Source: Anaerolineales bacterium (GTDB taxonomy: Bacteria > Chloroflexota > Anaerolineae > Anaerolineales > Villigracilaceae). Taken from it: DNA of 48,096 bases. Both the position numbers and the translations under genes were made by a program. Below are positions 1-8,277 of the stretch, in pieces; within the stretch, counting starts at the first letter, position 1, and every line of letters begins with the position of its first letter. The notes under the pieces are model-generated. The model saw only the letters and a list, made by a program, of their open reading frames with translations, made no database searches and was not told the origin of the DNA. The stretch covers positions 1-48,096 of the forward strand of contig JACKAW010000012.1 of the NCBI GenBank assembly GCA_020634885.1, given 5' to 3'.

Positions 1-72
1 GATGAGGCGATGGAAAAAATTCGCAATGTGTATGATTCTCATATCCGCAGCCTGGTTCACAATTACTGGTAA
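1..72 (+). CDS. 3' end of an unidentified gene (partial)
   Basis: An open frame enters from the left edge and gives 23 residues ending in HNYW before a TAA stop. No family can be assigned from this fragment. It is read as coding because the frame is open from base 1 and the next gene starts only 27 bases later on the same strand, which would fit one operon. Confidence 0.45.
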   Translation, partial: DEAMEKIRNVYDSHIRSLVHNYW

Positions 73-99
73 GTCAAATCCGTTGTATTGAGGTGCATC

Positions 100-1077
100 A
101 TGATCTATGGCGAGGTTGCAGGGTTAAGTAAACCCGTTGCGCGTGTGATTCAAGGGACGACCATGATCGGCAGTGACTTGAACGATGCCGAAAGTTTCGC
201 CTTGCTCGACCAAATTTATGAAGCAGGCGGAAACACGTTAGACACGGCCCATGTTTACAGCAGCGGGAACAGTGAACGGGTTATCGGAAAGTGGCTTCAA
301 GCGCATGGGCTTCGTGAGAAGATGGTCATCATCACAAAAGGATGCGCACATTCTGACGACCGCCGCAGGATGACACCCTTTGACCTCACCGCAGACTTGC
401 ACGACTCGTTAGCCCGCCTCAAGACAGACTATATTGACCTGTACCTGCTTCATCGAGATAACTCCGACATCCCATTTGAAGCGATCGTGGATGCGTTGAA
501 CGAACATCAGCAGGCGGGGCGCATCCATGCTTTTGGCGCATCCAATTGGTCACATCCACGCATCGAAGTGGCGAATGCGTATGCAAAAGCCAATGGGTTG
601 AAGTCCTTTGTAGCGAGCAGTCCGCAGTACAGTTTGGCAGAGTCGCACACCGAGCCGTGGCCGCTCTGCCTCAGCATTAGCGGAGAATCAAGCAACGAAG
701 CCAGAAGTTGGTACGCGAAGAATAATATGGCGGTCATGGCATGGTCGCCTCTTGCGAGCGGGTTTTTCTCTGGGAAATTCAGACGCGATAACTTGAACAG
801 CTTTGGAGTGCGCGAGTGGGATGAAGTAGTGATACGCACATACGCTAAAGAATCCAACTTTCAACGTTTGGAACGAGCCGAACAATTGGCAAAAGAAAAG
901 GGTGTTACTGCAGCACAGATCGCATTGGCATTTGTTATGAACCAGCCGATGAATATGTATGCAGTTGTGGGTCCGCATGGCATTCAGAAATTCAAAGAAA
1001 ATATTGCAGCCGCCAAACTCAAACTCACCCCGCAAGAGATGGATTGGCTCGACCTGAAAAGAGAAATACCCCAATGA
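100..1077 (+). CDS. Aldo/keto reductase family oxidoreductase
   Basis: Predicted NAD(P)H-dependent aldo/keto reductase with a TIM-barrel fold, 325 residues, the usual family length. The early motif DTAHVYSSGNSERVIGKWL carries the catalytic Asp and Tyr region, ITKG follows, and LLHRDNSDIP is the strand with the conserved His. Near the C-terminus AVVGPHGIQKFKENIAAA is the nucleotide-phosphate binding segment. The ATG at 100 is preferred over the TTG at 88 because GAGGTG lies just upstream at the right spacing. The stop overlaps the start of the next gene (ATGA), so the two are translationally coupled. The neighbour looks carbohydrate-related, so a sugar or sugar-derived aldehyde substrate is possible, but the sequence does not show the substrate. 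Confidence 0.9.
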   Translation: MIYGEVAGLSKPVARVIQGTTMIGSDLNDAESFALLDQIYEAGGNTLDTAHVYSSGNSERVIGKWLQAHGLREKMVIITKGCAHSDDRRRMTPFDLTADLHDSLARLKTDYIDLYLLHRDNSDIPFEAIVDALNEHQQAGRIHAFGASNWSHPRIEVANAYAKANGLKSFVASSPQYSLAESHTEPWPLCLSISGESSNEARSWYAKNNMAVMAWSPLASGFFSGKFRRDNLNSFGVREWDEVVIRTYAKESNFQRLERAEQLAKEKGVTAAQIALAFVMNQPMNMYAVVGPHGIQKFKENIAAAKLKLTPQEMDWLDLKREIPQ

Positions 1078-1925
1078 ACAAACGCACCCTCAAAAATGCC
1101 TTTCTTGAAATTGAATACCTCACCGACTCACTACGTATCTCGGGGCTGACCCCCGCAGGTAAACAAAACCTGCTGGCAGATATGAGTCACCAGCCGCCAG
1201 TCTCCACCCCGTATGGCGATTTTTATTTTCGCGGCGGGCATCGGTTATGGCACGCGCCCGAAGCCATGCCGCGCACTTACGCACCTGACACTGGTGAGTT
1301 GAAGATCACCGACATCTCCAATGGCGTGATCCTCGAAACAAATACCGAACTCGGCACGGGCATTTGCAAGCGCATTGAAATTCAACTCGCGCCAGATAAG
1401 CCATCCGCCACACTCACCCACACCCTTATCAACGATGGTCTCTGGGCAGTGGAACTCGCGCCGTGGGCGATCACTCAATTTCAGTTGGGAGGTACGGTCA
1501 TTTTGCCCATGCCAGTAGGAAATGTGGACGAAGCCGGACTTTTGCCCAACCGCAACATTTCGTTCTGGTCGTACTCCCGCATCAATGACCCGCGCCTGAG
1601 CCTGCGCGATGACTACGTCCTCTTCCACGCTGATGCCTTGCCCGCCTTCAAAATGGGCTACTTTAATCCGCATGGCTGGCTGGCATATTATGTGAATGGC
1701 ACGTTATTCCGCAAAGCCTTTGCCGCAGAGACAAGCACAAGATACCCCGACAATAACAGCAATGCTGAGATCTATTGCAATGAACAGTTTGTAGAGCTTG
1801 AAAGCCTGGGAGCATTAACAATGCTACCCCCCGGCAAGGAAATAACACACACAGAGACATGGGAACTATTCAATGGGCTGGAACCTTTGCCAGAAAACAT
1901 ACAAAAGGCGCTTCAAACGCCATAA
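1074..1925 (+). CDS. DUF4380-like / galactose-mutarotase-like protein
   Basis: 283-residue protein rich in beta-strand segments, read as a sugar-binding beta-sandwich of the aldose-epimerase or DUF4380 type. Supporting patterns are the opening FLEIEYLTDSLRISGLTPAG, which resembles the start of such domains, then FYFRGGHRLWHAPEAMP and a late YCNEQFVELESLG strand. The start at 1074 is chosen because its ATG overlaps the stop of the aldo/keto reductase (ATGA). No signal peptide or membrane segment is visible. Pairing with an aldo/keto reductase suggests carbohydrate metabolism, which is an inference. The family call rests on pattern resemblance only. Confidence 0.6.
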   Translation: MNKRTLKNAFLEIEYLTDSLRISGLTPAGKQNLLADMSHQPPVSTPYGDFYFRGGHRLWHAPEAMPRTYAPDTGELKITDISNGVILETNTELGTGICKRIEIQLAPDKPSATLTHTLINDGLWAVELAPWAITQFQLGGTVILPMPVGNVDEAGLLPNRNISFWSYSRINDPRLSLRDDYVLFHADALPAFKMGYFNPHGWLAYYVNGTLFRKAFAAETSTRYPDNNSNAEIYCNEQFVELESLGALTMLPPGKEITHTETWELFNGLEPLPENIQKALQTP

Positions 1926-2266
1926 ATGTTTCGCCGCTCGTACAACACATTGTTAACCCAGCCCAGCTTGCAAGACGATAAAATAGAAACAATGTCGCAC
2001 ATAACCCAATCTGCCAATAAGATCGAGATCACCGAAACCATGCCCATAAAGCGGAACATATCGGGGAAAGCGCGATACGCATCCACCAACTGCGCCACAA
2101 ACTGACCGAACTTTTCAAAGCCATTGCCCGCAAACGCCTGTCGCGCCGCATGATAACCCTCGGCGGACTCAATTCCATCGTCCTGACCCTCACTTGGTTC
2201 ATCTTCTTCCTCATTCCCGAATTCTGGGTAGCGTTCACTTTATACAAAAAGGACTTCGCGAAATAA
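1926..2266 (+). pseudogene. Frameshifted remnant of a small membrane protein
   Basis: An ATG at 1926 opens a short frame (MFRRSYNTLLTQ...) that stops near 2105. In another frame, from about 2030 to the TAA at 2264-2266, there is a convincing coding stretch with no usable start codon: a basic helix (LFKAIARKRLSRR) followed by one hydrophobic segment (SIVLTLTWFIFFLIPEFW) and a short charged tail. Joining the frames by a single indel near 2030-2050 would give one small protein with a C-terminal membrane helix. This is a reading of frames, not a homology match. Intergenic sequence is the alternative. Confidence 0.4.
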
Positions 2267-2275
2267 AACTGAAAC

Positions 2276-2306
2276 TTGACTCTGCCCCCGCGGAAGAGTT
2301 TATACT
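2276..2306 (+). promoter_or_regulatory. MerR-type promoter with 19-bp spacer
   Basis: TTGACT (2276-2281) and TATACT (2301-2306) are separated by 19 bases, the over-long spacer typical of promoters that MerR proteins untwist. The spacer contains ACTCT and AGAGT as inverted arms. The start of the merR-like gene lies only six bases beyond the -10, so the transcript would have almost no leader. A near-copy precedes the next gene. Confidence 0.6.
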
Positions 2307-2312
2307 TTGCCC

Positions 2313-3167
2313 ATGCTAAAAATTGGCGACTTCTCACAACTGGCACAGGTATCCGTCCGCGCATTGCGGATTTACGACGAGATGGGTTTGATCAAACCCA
2401 TCCATGTGGATAAATTCTCAGGCTATCGGTATTATGAAGCGAGCCAACTGCCGCGCCTGAATAGAATTATTGCGTTAAAAGATTTGGGCTTCACGCTGGA
2501 ACAGATCGCGCAGGCATTGAAGGAAAATCTCTCTGCGGAACAATTGCGCGGCATGTTGATGATGAAGCAGGCGGAACTGGAGCAGGAACTCAAAGAGGGC
2601 AAACTGCGCCTGATGCGTGTGGCTGCCCGTCTGCGGCAGATCGAACGTGAGGGCGGGGTATCACCGTATGAAGTGACGGTCAAATCCGTTCGTCCGCTGA
2701 TCGTTATCTCTTCTAAAATATCGCTTGCCACGCTGGAAGAAATTGTCCATGTGCGCTGTGGAATGTACGAATCGGTCTATCGCTGGCTGGAGGAGAATCA
2801 TCTCACACCGCTGGAGCCTGAGTTGGCGCTTTACGACAACAAGGAATATGTCGAAACGGACATCAACATGGAGGTGGGGGCTATCGTGGAGGAAAAGGTT
2901 TGGGAAAACAGGAGCAGGCTCAAAGTCCAGACCGGAGGCGTGGAACTTCGTCAACTGCCAGCGGTCGAGGAAATGGCTTCCGTCATTCATCATGGAAAAT
3001 TGCTCGAAGTCGGTGATGCCATCGGGGCGTTATTTCAATGGGTCGGCGAAAACGGATACGAAGCGAATGGCGCGTATCGTGAATTGCATTTGTTCGGGCG
3101 CGAGATCACCTGCACGGACGAAGACAACGTGACGGTGGAAGTGCAATTGCCTTTCCGCAAGCCTTGA
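2313..3167 (+). CDS. MerR family regulator with C-terminal effector (GyrI-like) domain
   Basis: 284-residue transcription activator/repressor. Residues 1-70 are a MerR winged helix-turn-helix (LKIGDFSQLAQVSVRALRIY, then SGYRYYEASQLPRLNRI). A long helix of about residues 75-115 forms the dimerisation coiled coil. The remaining 160 residues resemble the GyrI-like/AraC effector-binding domain that binds hydrophobic ligands in BmrR-type proteins. The ATG at 2313 is chosen over a TTG two codons upstream because it gives the usual MerR N-terminus. It is followed by a metallo-hydrolase and an NmrA-like protein. Both this gene and the hydrolase have a 19-bp-spacer promoter, so self-regulation plus control of 3213-4745 is likely. 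The ligand is unknown. Confidence 0.88.
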   Translation: MLKIGDFSQLAQVSVRALRIYDEMGLIKPIHVDKFSGYRYYEASQLPRLNRIIALKDLGFTLEQIAQALKENLSAEQLRGMLMMKQAELEQELKEGKLRLMRVAARLRQIEREGGVSPYEVTVKSVRPLIVISSKISLATLEEIVHVRCGMYESVYRWLEENHLTPLEPELALYDNKEYVETDINMEVGAIVEEKVWENRSRLKVQTGGVELRQLPAVEEMASVIHHGKLLEVGDAIGALFQWVGENGYEANGAYRELHLFGREITCTDEDNVTVEVQLPFRKP

Positions 3168-3194
3168 CTCTGACGCAGGGGAAGACTGTATAAA
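3164..3194 (+). promoter_or_regulatory. Second MerR-type promoter, before the hydrolase gene
   Basis: TTGACT (3164-3169) overlaps the stop codon of the regulator gene and is followed after exactly 19 bases by TATAAA (3189-3194). The first nine bases (TTGACTCTG) and the GGAAGA element inside the spacer are shared with the promoter at 2276-2306. This supports common control by the MerR protein. Confidence 0.6.
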
Positions 3195-3212
3195 CGGGGG
3201 AAAGGAGATAAT

Positions 3213-3881
3213 ATGATTCAAATTGCAAACGATGTATTTCAAATATCGGTCATGCCGCGCCAGTTGATCAATGCCTACCTGGTCGGTTCGACGTTGATCG
3301 ATGCGGGGATTAAGACTTCGGGCGGGACGATTTTGCGCCAGATCGGGAATCGCCCGCTGACCGCTCACGCGTTAACGCATGCCCATTCCGATCATCAAGG
3401 CGCGAGCGCGGAGATTTGCAAAAAATTGGGTATCCCATATTGCGTTGGGGCAAAGGATGTTCCTGTCGCCGAAAGTGGAAGGATCGCTGAGACCATGCCG
3501 AACCCGCATCATCCGGTGTTGGCTTTTGAACAAAAATACTGGGAGGGTCCGAGTCATCCTGTGGATCGCGCATTACGCGAGGGTGATAAGGTGGAAGATT
3601 TTGTCATCATTGAAACGCCGGGGCATTCAGCAGGGCATATTTGTTTTTGGCGCGAGCGCGACGGCGTGCTGATCGCGGGCGATGTGCTGCGAAATGTTAA
3701 TTTCTTCACGACCATGCCGGAACTGGGCGAGCCGCCTTCCATCTTTACGCCAGACCCGCAAGAGAATCGCAAATCCATCAAGAAGATTGCCGCGCTCAAG
3801 CCGCAGGTGGTCTGCTTTGGGCATGGTCCTGCTTTGCGTGATCCACAAAAGATTTTTGAATTTGCAAAGAGGACAGGATAA
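3213..3881 (+). CDS. MBL-fold metallo-hydrolase
   Basis: 222-residue metallo-beta-lactamase-fold hydrolase, probably cytoplasmic since there is no signal peptide. The dinuclear metal site is intact: THAHSDH (HxHxDH), then ETPGHSAGH with the second-site His, LIAGDVL with the bridging Asp, and CFGHGPAL with the last His. A good ribosome site (AAAGGAG) precedes the ATG. The layout resembles small glyoxalase II-like or lactonase-like members, but the substrate cannot be read. The downstream NmrA-like gene begins at the very next base, so the two are co-transcribed. Confidence 0.88.
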   Translation: MIQIANDVFQISVMPRQLINAYLVGSTLIDAGIKTSGGTILRQIGNRPLTAHALTHAHSDHQGASAEICKKLGIPYCVGAKDVPVAESGRIAETMPNPHHPVLAFEQKYWEGPSHPVDRALREGDKVEDFVIIETPGHSAGHICFWRERDGVLIAGDVLRNVNFFTTMPELGEPPSIFTPDPQENRKSIKKIAALKPQVVCFGHGPALRDPQKIFEFAKRTG

Positions 3882-4745
3882 ATGGACGCATCCAAGAAAA
3901 TTATTCTCATCATCGGCGGGACGGGTATGCTCGGCAAGCCTGTGGCACAGCAACTCAAAGCGGATGGGTTCAACGTCCGCTTGTTGGTGCGCAACCCTGA
4001 AAAGGCAAAGAAATTTTTGGGCGAAGGGTATGAACTCGTGCAAGGCGATGTGGATAATCTCGCGTCTGTCCGCGCCGCGCTGACTGGCGTGGATGGAGTC
4101 CACATCAGCCTGAAGGGCGGTCCCACTGAAGCGGATTTCGAGCGCATGGATCACTTCGCGGTGCGCGATATCTCCCAAATTGCCAAAGAAAAAAATGTCG
4201 GGCGGGTCACGTTGATTTCGGCGTACGCCGTCAGCGAGGAAAAGGCTGACACGCCAGAGAGCAGGTCAAAGGTTAAGGGCGAAGCGGCACTTAAATTCAG
4301 CGGCGTGCCGTACACCATTTTCCGCTGTTCGTGGTTCATGGAGACACTTCCGCTTTTTGTTCAGGGTAAAAATATTTCGCTGATCGGAAACCAAGTCCAC
4401 TTGCTGCATTGGATCGCTGTTGAAGATTATGCACGTATGGTTTCGAAAAGTTACCAAACCGATGAGACCTTGAACAAGGAACTTTATATTTTTGGACCCG
4501 AAGCACACACCATGAGCGAGGCGATGAAAATTTATGCTGAACATTCAGGCGTAAGAGTTTCACCAATGTCCACTCAAATGCTGGCTGTGTTGGGTGCGCT
4601 CACCTTCAACACCGAATGGAAAGGCATGTCAGTGTTGATGAAGCACTACGAAAAATGGGGCGAGGATGGTTCGCCCGAAGAAGCCAATCGGCTGCTCGGT
4701 GCGCCACGCGTGACATTGAAAGAATGGTGTGAGACACATTGCTGA
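3882..4745 (+). CDS. NmrA-like NAD(P)-binding protein (atypical SDR)
   Basis: 287-residue Rossmann-fold protein of the NmrA/atypical short-chain dehydrogenase group. The N-terminal IIGGTGMLGKPVAQQL is the GxxGxxG dinucleotide site and RLLVRNPEKA follows, with a basic residue that could accept NADP phosphate. The classical YxxxK catalytic pair is not evident, as expected for NmrA-like sensors or quinone/redox-linked members. It starts directly after the stop of the hydrolase gene, so coupling is tight. With the MerR regulator and the hydrolase it forms a three-gene unit that looks like a response to a small hydrophobic or electrophilic compound. This is an inference. Confidence 0.85.
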   Translation: MDASKKIILIIGGTGMLGKPVAQQLKADGFNVRLLVRNPEKAKKFLGEGYELVQGDVDNLASVRAALTGVDGVHISLKGGPTEADFERMDHFAVRDISQIAKEKNVGRVTLISAYAVSEEKADTPESRSKVKGEAALKFSGVPYTIFRCSWFMETLPLFVQGKNISLIGNQVHLLHWIAVEDYARMVSKSYQTDETLNKELYIFGPEAHTMSEAMKIYAEHSGVRVSPMSTQMLAVLGALTFNTEWKGMSVLMKHYEKWGEDGSPEEANRLLGAPRVTLKEWCETHC

Positions 4746-4917
4746 TAAATTCCCTGAGCAAAGGCGGCGGGCTCAGTTCGCTTGGAAGTTTGTCACTCAA
4801 AGATAAAAAGGCTTAACGTGAATGCCGCGAAAAGAGATTGTTTTTTTGCGAAACTCACCCTTTTCGCATTAAGGATTTAAACCTTTGAGAAAGCCTTAAG
4901 GTGGGGATGGAAACTGA

Positions 4918-4960
4918 TTGACAAACTCGCTGCGGCGGGTTATTATAGGAATAATCCTAT
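4918..4960 (+). promoter_or_regulatory. Promoter and operator palindrome of the PadR-type gene
   Basis: TTGACA (4918-4923), 17 bases, then TATTAT (4941-4946) form a good sigma-70-type promoter. A perfect palindrome ATAGGA-ATAA-TCCTAT (4945-4960) overlaps the -10 and the expected start site. A further half-site-like TCCTAT lies at 4971-4976, just before the ATG. This is the expected place for an autoregulatory operator. The 4746-4917 stretch before it holds nothing else recognisable. Confidence 0.6.
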
Positions 4961-4979
4961 ATAAGAAAAGTCCTATAAT

Positions 4980-5537
4980 ATGTCCCTCGATTATGCCATC
5001 CTCGGTTTTTTGAACTACCGCCCTTATTCGGGCTATGACTTAAAGAAATTTTTTGATACTTCAGTGCGGCATTTCTGGCCCGCCGACCAAAGCCAGATTT
5101 ACAAAACGCTGGCGCGGATGAGTGAAAAAGGTTGGGTAAAAATCAAGGTCATCCCGCAAGAAGCACGCCCAGACCGTAAAGAATATAGCATTACCAAAAC
5201 GGGACGTGATGAATTGCGCAAGTGGCTGACCACTCCGTTGCCGCCCGAAGAAAACCGCAGCGCAGATATGATCCAGGTCTTTTTTGCCGCACAGCTTTCG
5301 GACGAAGAGATACTGGGGATGTTTGAACGTGTCGCGATGTTAATGCGAGCGGGGCTTGAGCAATACGCGCAGATCTCACGCAATATTGAAGATTACAGCG
5401 AATACACCAACTCGCCACGCGAGTTTTTCTTCTGGATGTTAACGCTTGACGTGGGTGTCAATAACCTGCGTTCGAGTCTCGCTTTTATCGAAAACCTCAT
5501 CAAACGCATTCGTAATGGCGAACTACCCAAAACATAA
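4980..5537 (+). CDS. PadR family transcriptional regulator
   Basis: 185-residue PadR-type repressor. The N-terminus is the typical winged helix (LDYAILGFLNYRPYSGYDLK, then QIYKTLARMSEKGWVKIK and EYSITKTGRDELRKWL). Residues 95-180 form the helical dimerisation domain of the PadR-s2/Vir-like group. It sits 16 bases upstream of a NapH-like membrane protein and appears to lead an operon that ends at the terminator at 8239-8277. A palindromic operator overlaps its own promoter, so autorepression is likely. The inducer is unknown. Confidence 0.88.
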   Translation: MSLDYAILGFLNYRPYSGYDLKKFFDTSVRHFWPADQSQIYKTLARMSEKGWVKIKVIPQEARPDRKEYSITKTGRDELRKWLTTPLPPEENRSADMIQVFFAAQLSDEEILGMFERVAMLMRAGLEQYAQISRNIEDYSEYTNSPREFFFWMLTLDVGVNNLRSSLAFIENLIKRIRNGELPKT

Positions 5538-5553
5538 ATAGAAGGAGTTTCCA

Positions 5554-6297
5554 ATGATTCGTCAACTTCCAATACGCCAGCGCATCCGCAAAGGAATTGT
5601 ACTGGTCAGCTTCTTATCTTTCCCGCTAACCATGAATTTCCTCTCGCCCTATGTAATCGTGGACGGCGCTGCACACGGAATCATCAACGGCAGTTTGATC
5701 ATGTTTGGGCTGATGTTTCTCTCCGCGCTGGTATTGGGACGCGCATGGTGCGGCTGGGTTTGCCCTGGCGCGGGGATGCAAGAAATCCTCGAACCCGTCA
5801 ATATTCGCCCCGTCAGCAAGAATGTGGATTGGATCAAATGGGCGATCTGGATCCCATGGGTAACTCTGATCGCGTGGCTGGCAATGCGCGCGGGCGGATA
5901 TTCCCGCGTAGATTTCCTCTACCTGACCGAAACAGGCGTTTCCGTAGATGCGCCTGTCAAATACATCATCTATTACGGCGTGGTGCTGATCTTTGTTGGG
6001 CTGGCGGCTTTTGCAGGCAGGCGCGCAGGTTGTCACACCATTTGTTGGATGGCGCCCTTCATGATGATCGGACGCTGGATCCGTAATCGCTTCGGCTGGG
6101 CTTCCCTGCGCCTCGTCGCAGACTCGTCGGCTTGCAGTGACTGCAAACTCTGCAACAAACATTGTTCGATGAGTTTAAACGTCAGCGCAATGGCGTTGGC
6201 GGGCAACATGGAAAATGCTGAATGTATTTTGTGCGGCGCATGTGTGGATCATTGCGCAAAGAAAGTCATTCGTTATTCGTTCAGCGGGTCGAAATGA
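5554..6297 (+). CDS. NapH/NosR-like 4Fe-4S membrane protein
   Basis: 247-residue integral membrane iron-sulfur protein. About four or five membrane helices are visible. WCGWVCPGAG, at the end of the second helix, is the CxxxCP signature of the NapH/NosR/CcoG/RdxA group, and CHTICWMAP repeats this pattern later. The C-terminal 60 residues hold two ferredoxin-type clusters: CSDCKLCNKHC and CILCGACVDHCAK. Members pass electrons between quinol and periplasmic or membrane reductases. Here no NapA, NapG or Nos gene is nearby, so the partner is unknown. A strong AGAAGGAG site precedes the ATG. The stop overlaps the DUF998 start. Confidence 0.82.
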   Translation: MIRQLPIRQRIRKGIVLVSFLSFPLTMNFLSPYVIVDGAAHGIINGSLIMFGLMFLSALVLGRAWCGWVCPGAGMQEILEPVNIRPVSKNVDWIKWAIWIPWVTLIAWLAMRAGGYSRVDFLYLTETGVSVDAPVKYIIYYGVVLIFVGLAAFAGRRAGCHTICWMAPFMMIGRWIRNRFGWASLRLVADSSACSDCKLCNKHCSMSLNVSAMALAGNMENAECILCGACVDHCAKKVIRYSFSGSK

Positions 6298-6857
6298 AGA
6301 TCGCACAATTCGCGATTATCTATTTCGTTGCAGTCATCCTGATCGCTCATTTTTTCGCTCCGCGTGAATACTATTGGGCGCAAAACACGATCAGCGATCT
6401 GGCGGCACAAGGCTTGAAATATCAGTGGATCATGCAGGCAGGGCTTATCGGTTTCGGCTTGCTATTGAACATCGGTTTCATCCAAAAGTTTATCGCCGCG
6501 CAAAAGGTATCTTATCCCGATCTATTCATCATGGTTTATGGATTGGCAATTTTACTGTCTGGATTTTTCAGCACAAAACCTTTTACTGAAGGCGTGCAAT
6601 ATTCCATACAAGAGAGCAACCTGCATTCCATGTTCGCCACCATCGCGGGCATTTCCTTCAGCATTAGCATTTTCTACAGAATGGTCATCGCCGCAACCCC
6701 CGCCGAACGCTGGGGGCATGCCATCTTTTTTGTGCTGGTCATTGGCACATCCCTCCTGTTCGGGTTAAGCGAAAATCACATTCTCGCAATCGGTAAGGGA
6801 ATAGTACAGCGGACTTTGTATCTCGTCAGTTTCATCTGGCTGTTCATCAACCTGTAA
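6294..6857 (+). CDS. DUF998 family membrane protein
   Basis: 187-residue membrane protein with about six hydrophobic helices. FAPREYYWAQNTISDLAAQG, just after the first helix, is the pattern typical of DUF998 proteins (YSxxxNTISxLG). The start at 6294 is chosen because its ATG overlaps the TGA of the NapH-like gene. Its function is not established in the family. Its place inside the PadR operon, next to a CPBP protease, suggests a membrane-envelope role, which is inference. Confidence 0.75.
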   Translation: MKIAQFAIIYFVAVILIAHFFAPREYYWAQNTISDLAAQGLKYQWIMQAGLIGFGLLLNIGFIQKFIAAQKVSYPDLFIMVYGLAILLSGFFSTKPFTEGVQYSIQESNLHSMFATIAGISFSISIFYRMVIAATPAERWGHAIFFVLVIGTSLLFGLSENHILAIGKGIVQRTLYLVSFIWLFINL

Positions 6858-6869
6858 GGAATTCTCATC

Positions 6870-7667
6870 ATGAATAAAGAAACCAAAGATCTCACACTGT
6901 ACTTTGTGCTGGCTTACGCCATTTCGTGGATCATCGGTATCCCTCTTGCGCTGCAACACCACGGCATGATGGATCACATCCTCCCTGATTGGGCACATTA
7001 TTTTATTTCATACGGTCCCCTATTTTCGGCGGTGATCGTTTCTTTAATGAACGAAGGAACAACTGGATCGAAAAAACTTTGGGAACGAATAACGCTGTGG
7101 CGCGTCCAGCCTCTTTGGTGGGCAGTGGCTCTGTCTCCGTTGTTGTTCGGCGCTTTGGCTGCCGCAGTCATAGTATTGGTCACAGGCGAGCCAATTTCCA
7201 TTGCCTTATTGGGCAACGTCAACTTTCTACCGCCGCTGGGGCTCATGGCGTTGCCGCTTTGGATCTTCACATTTGGGATCGGCGAAGAGACAGGTTGGCG
7301 CGGTTATGCTTTACCAAGATTACAAAAGGATCGCAGCGCGCTATCCGCCGCCTTGATATTGGCTGTATTATGGGCGCTATGGCACCTGCCTCAATTCTTC
7401 TACCTCTTTGACCCATCCATTGCCATCGGCTGGGCGTTGGGTTTACTGTGCGGTTCCATACTGTTTGCATGGCTATTCAACAGCGCCAATGGCAGTGTTT
7501 TGATCGTCGCCATCTGGCATGGATGTTTCAACTTCATCACGGCATCTGATGCTGGCAATGGCGTCCTTGCCGCCGTGGTCAGCACAGCGGTTATGATATG
7601 GGCAATTGTTTTAATATTTTTATTCAAGCCTCAAAACCTATCCAACCAACCGAAGGCAGCTATTTAA
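6870..7667 (+). CDS. CPBP family intramembrane glutamic endopeptidase
   Basis: 265-residue polytopic membrane protein of the CPBP (CAAX protease and bacteriocin-processing, Rce1-like) family. The three catalytic motifs are present: EETGWRGYAL (EExxxR), HLPQFFYLF (HxxxF) and AIWHGCFN (HxxxN). Such proteins cleave membrane-anchored peptides or act in self-immunity. No bacteriocin or peptide precursor gene is visible beside it. It lies 12 bases after the DUF998 gene on the same strand, in the PadR-led operon. Confidence 0.88.
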   Translation: MNKETKDLTLYFVLAYAISWIIGIPLALQHHGMMDHILPDWAHYFISYGPLFSAVIVSLMNEGTTGSKKLWERITLWRVQPLWWAVALSPLLFGALAAAVIVLVTGEPISIALLGNVNFLPPLGLMALPLWIFTFGIGEETGWRGYALPRLQKDRSALSAALILAVLWALWHLPQFFYLFDPSIAIGWALGLLCGSILFAWLFNSANGSVLIVAIWHGCFNFITASDAGNGVLAAVVSTAVMIWAIVLIFLFKPQNLSNQPKAAI

Positions 7668-7688
7668 TAAGCATATGGAAACACAGCC

Positions 7689-8210
7689 ATGAAACCCATC
7701 CATCTCGGAAATTTTTTCGGTCTATCAATCGACCTTCTACCCGCCGCACTTTTGACAACACTTCTTTTGTGGATCGGATTAAGCGCAGCCGCTTATGCGA
7801 TTGAAATCCCGGCAGGAGAATCGATTCTGATTGGGCTCGTCGCCGCGCTTCTTCACTGGACCTCGATCCTGTTCCACCATCTTGGGCATGTTGCCGCCGC
7901 CCGAAGGACTGGCTTCCCCATGTCGGGCATTCTATTGGGTATGTTCGGAATCCTGGCACGCGACCTGTACCCCGCAGATGAACCCGAGCTTTCGCCAGCC
8001 ATTCACATTCAACGCGCCCTGGGTGGACCCATCGCCAGCGGGGCATTTTCCATCTTCTTCTTCCTACTCATACCCCTCTGGTCTGGAAACTGGTACTGGC
8101 TCGGTTGGTTTATCCTGCTCGAAAATGTTTTTGTGCTCACCTTGCAAGCCTTTATTCCATTAAGTTTCAATGACGGCGGGACGATCTGGAAAAATCTACG
8201 GAAGAAATAG
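7689..8210 (+). CDS. M50/site-2-protease-like membrane protein with altered active site
   Basis: 173-residue membrane protein with four to five helices. Within the second helix FHHLGHVAAARRTGFP has the layout of the site-2 protease HExxH motif, but the catalytic Glu is replaced by His (HHLGH). The later segment with HIQRALGGPIASGAF matches the second conserved region (GGP.A) near the active site. The fold therefore looks like peptidase M50, but proteolysis is doubtful. It is the last gene before a strong terminator. The substituted residue could alternatively mean a metal-binding, non-proteolytic role. Confidence 0.6.
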   Translation: MKPIHLGNFFGLSIDLLPAALLTTLLLWIGLSAAAYAIEIPAGESILIGLVAALLHWTSILFHHLGHVAAARRTGFPMSGILLGMFGILARDLYPADEPELSPAIHIQRALGGPIASGAFSIFFFLLIPLWSGNWYWLGWFILLENVFVLTLQAFIPLSFNDGGTIWKNLRKK

Positions 8211-8238
8211 CAGACAGCCCATAAACAGCCACGACACC

Positions 8239-8277
8239 AAACACTCTGACATACCTCATGTCAGAGTGTTTTTTTTC
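8239..8277 (+). terminator. Rho-independent terminator
   Basis: A perfect stem ACACTCTGACAT / ATGTCAGAGTGT with a short loop (ACCTC region) is followed by a run of eight or more T. It closes the operon 4980-8210. Confidence 0.85.
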
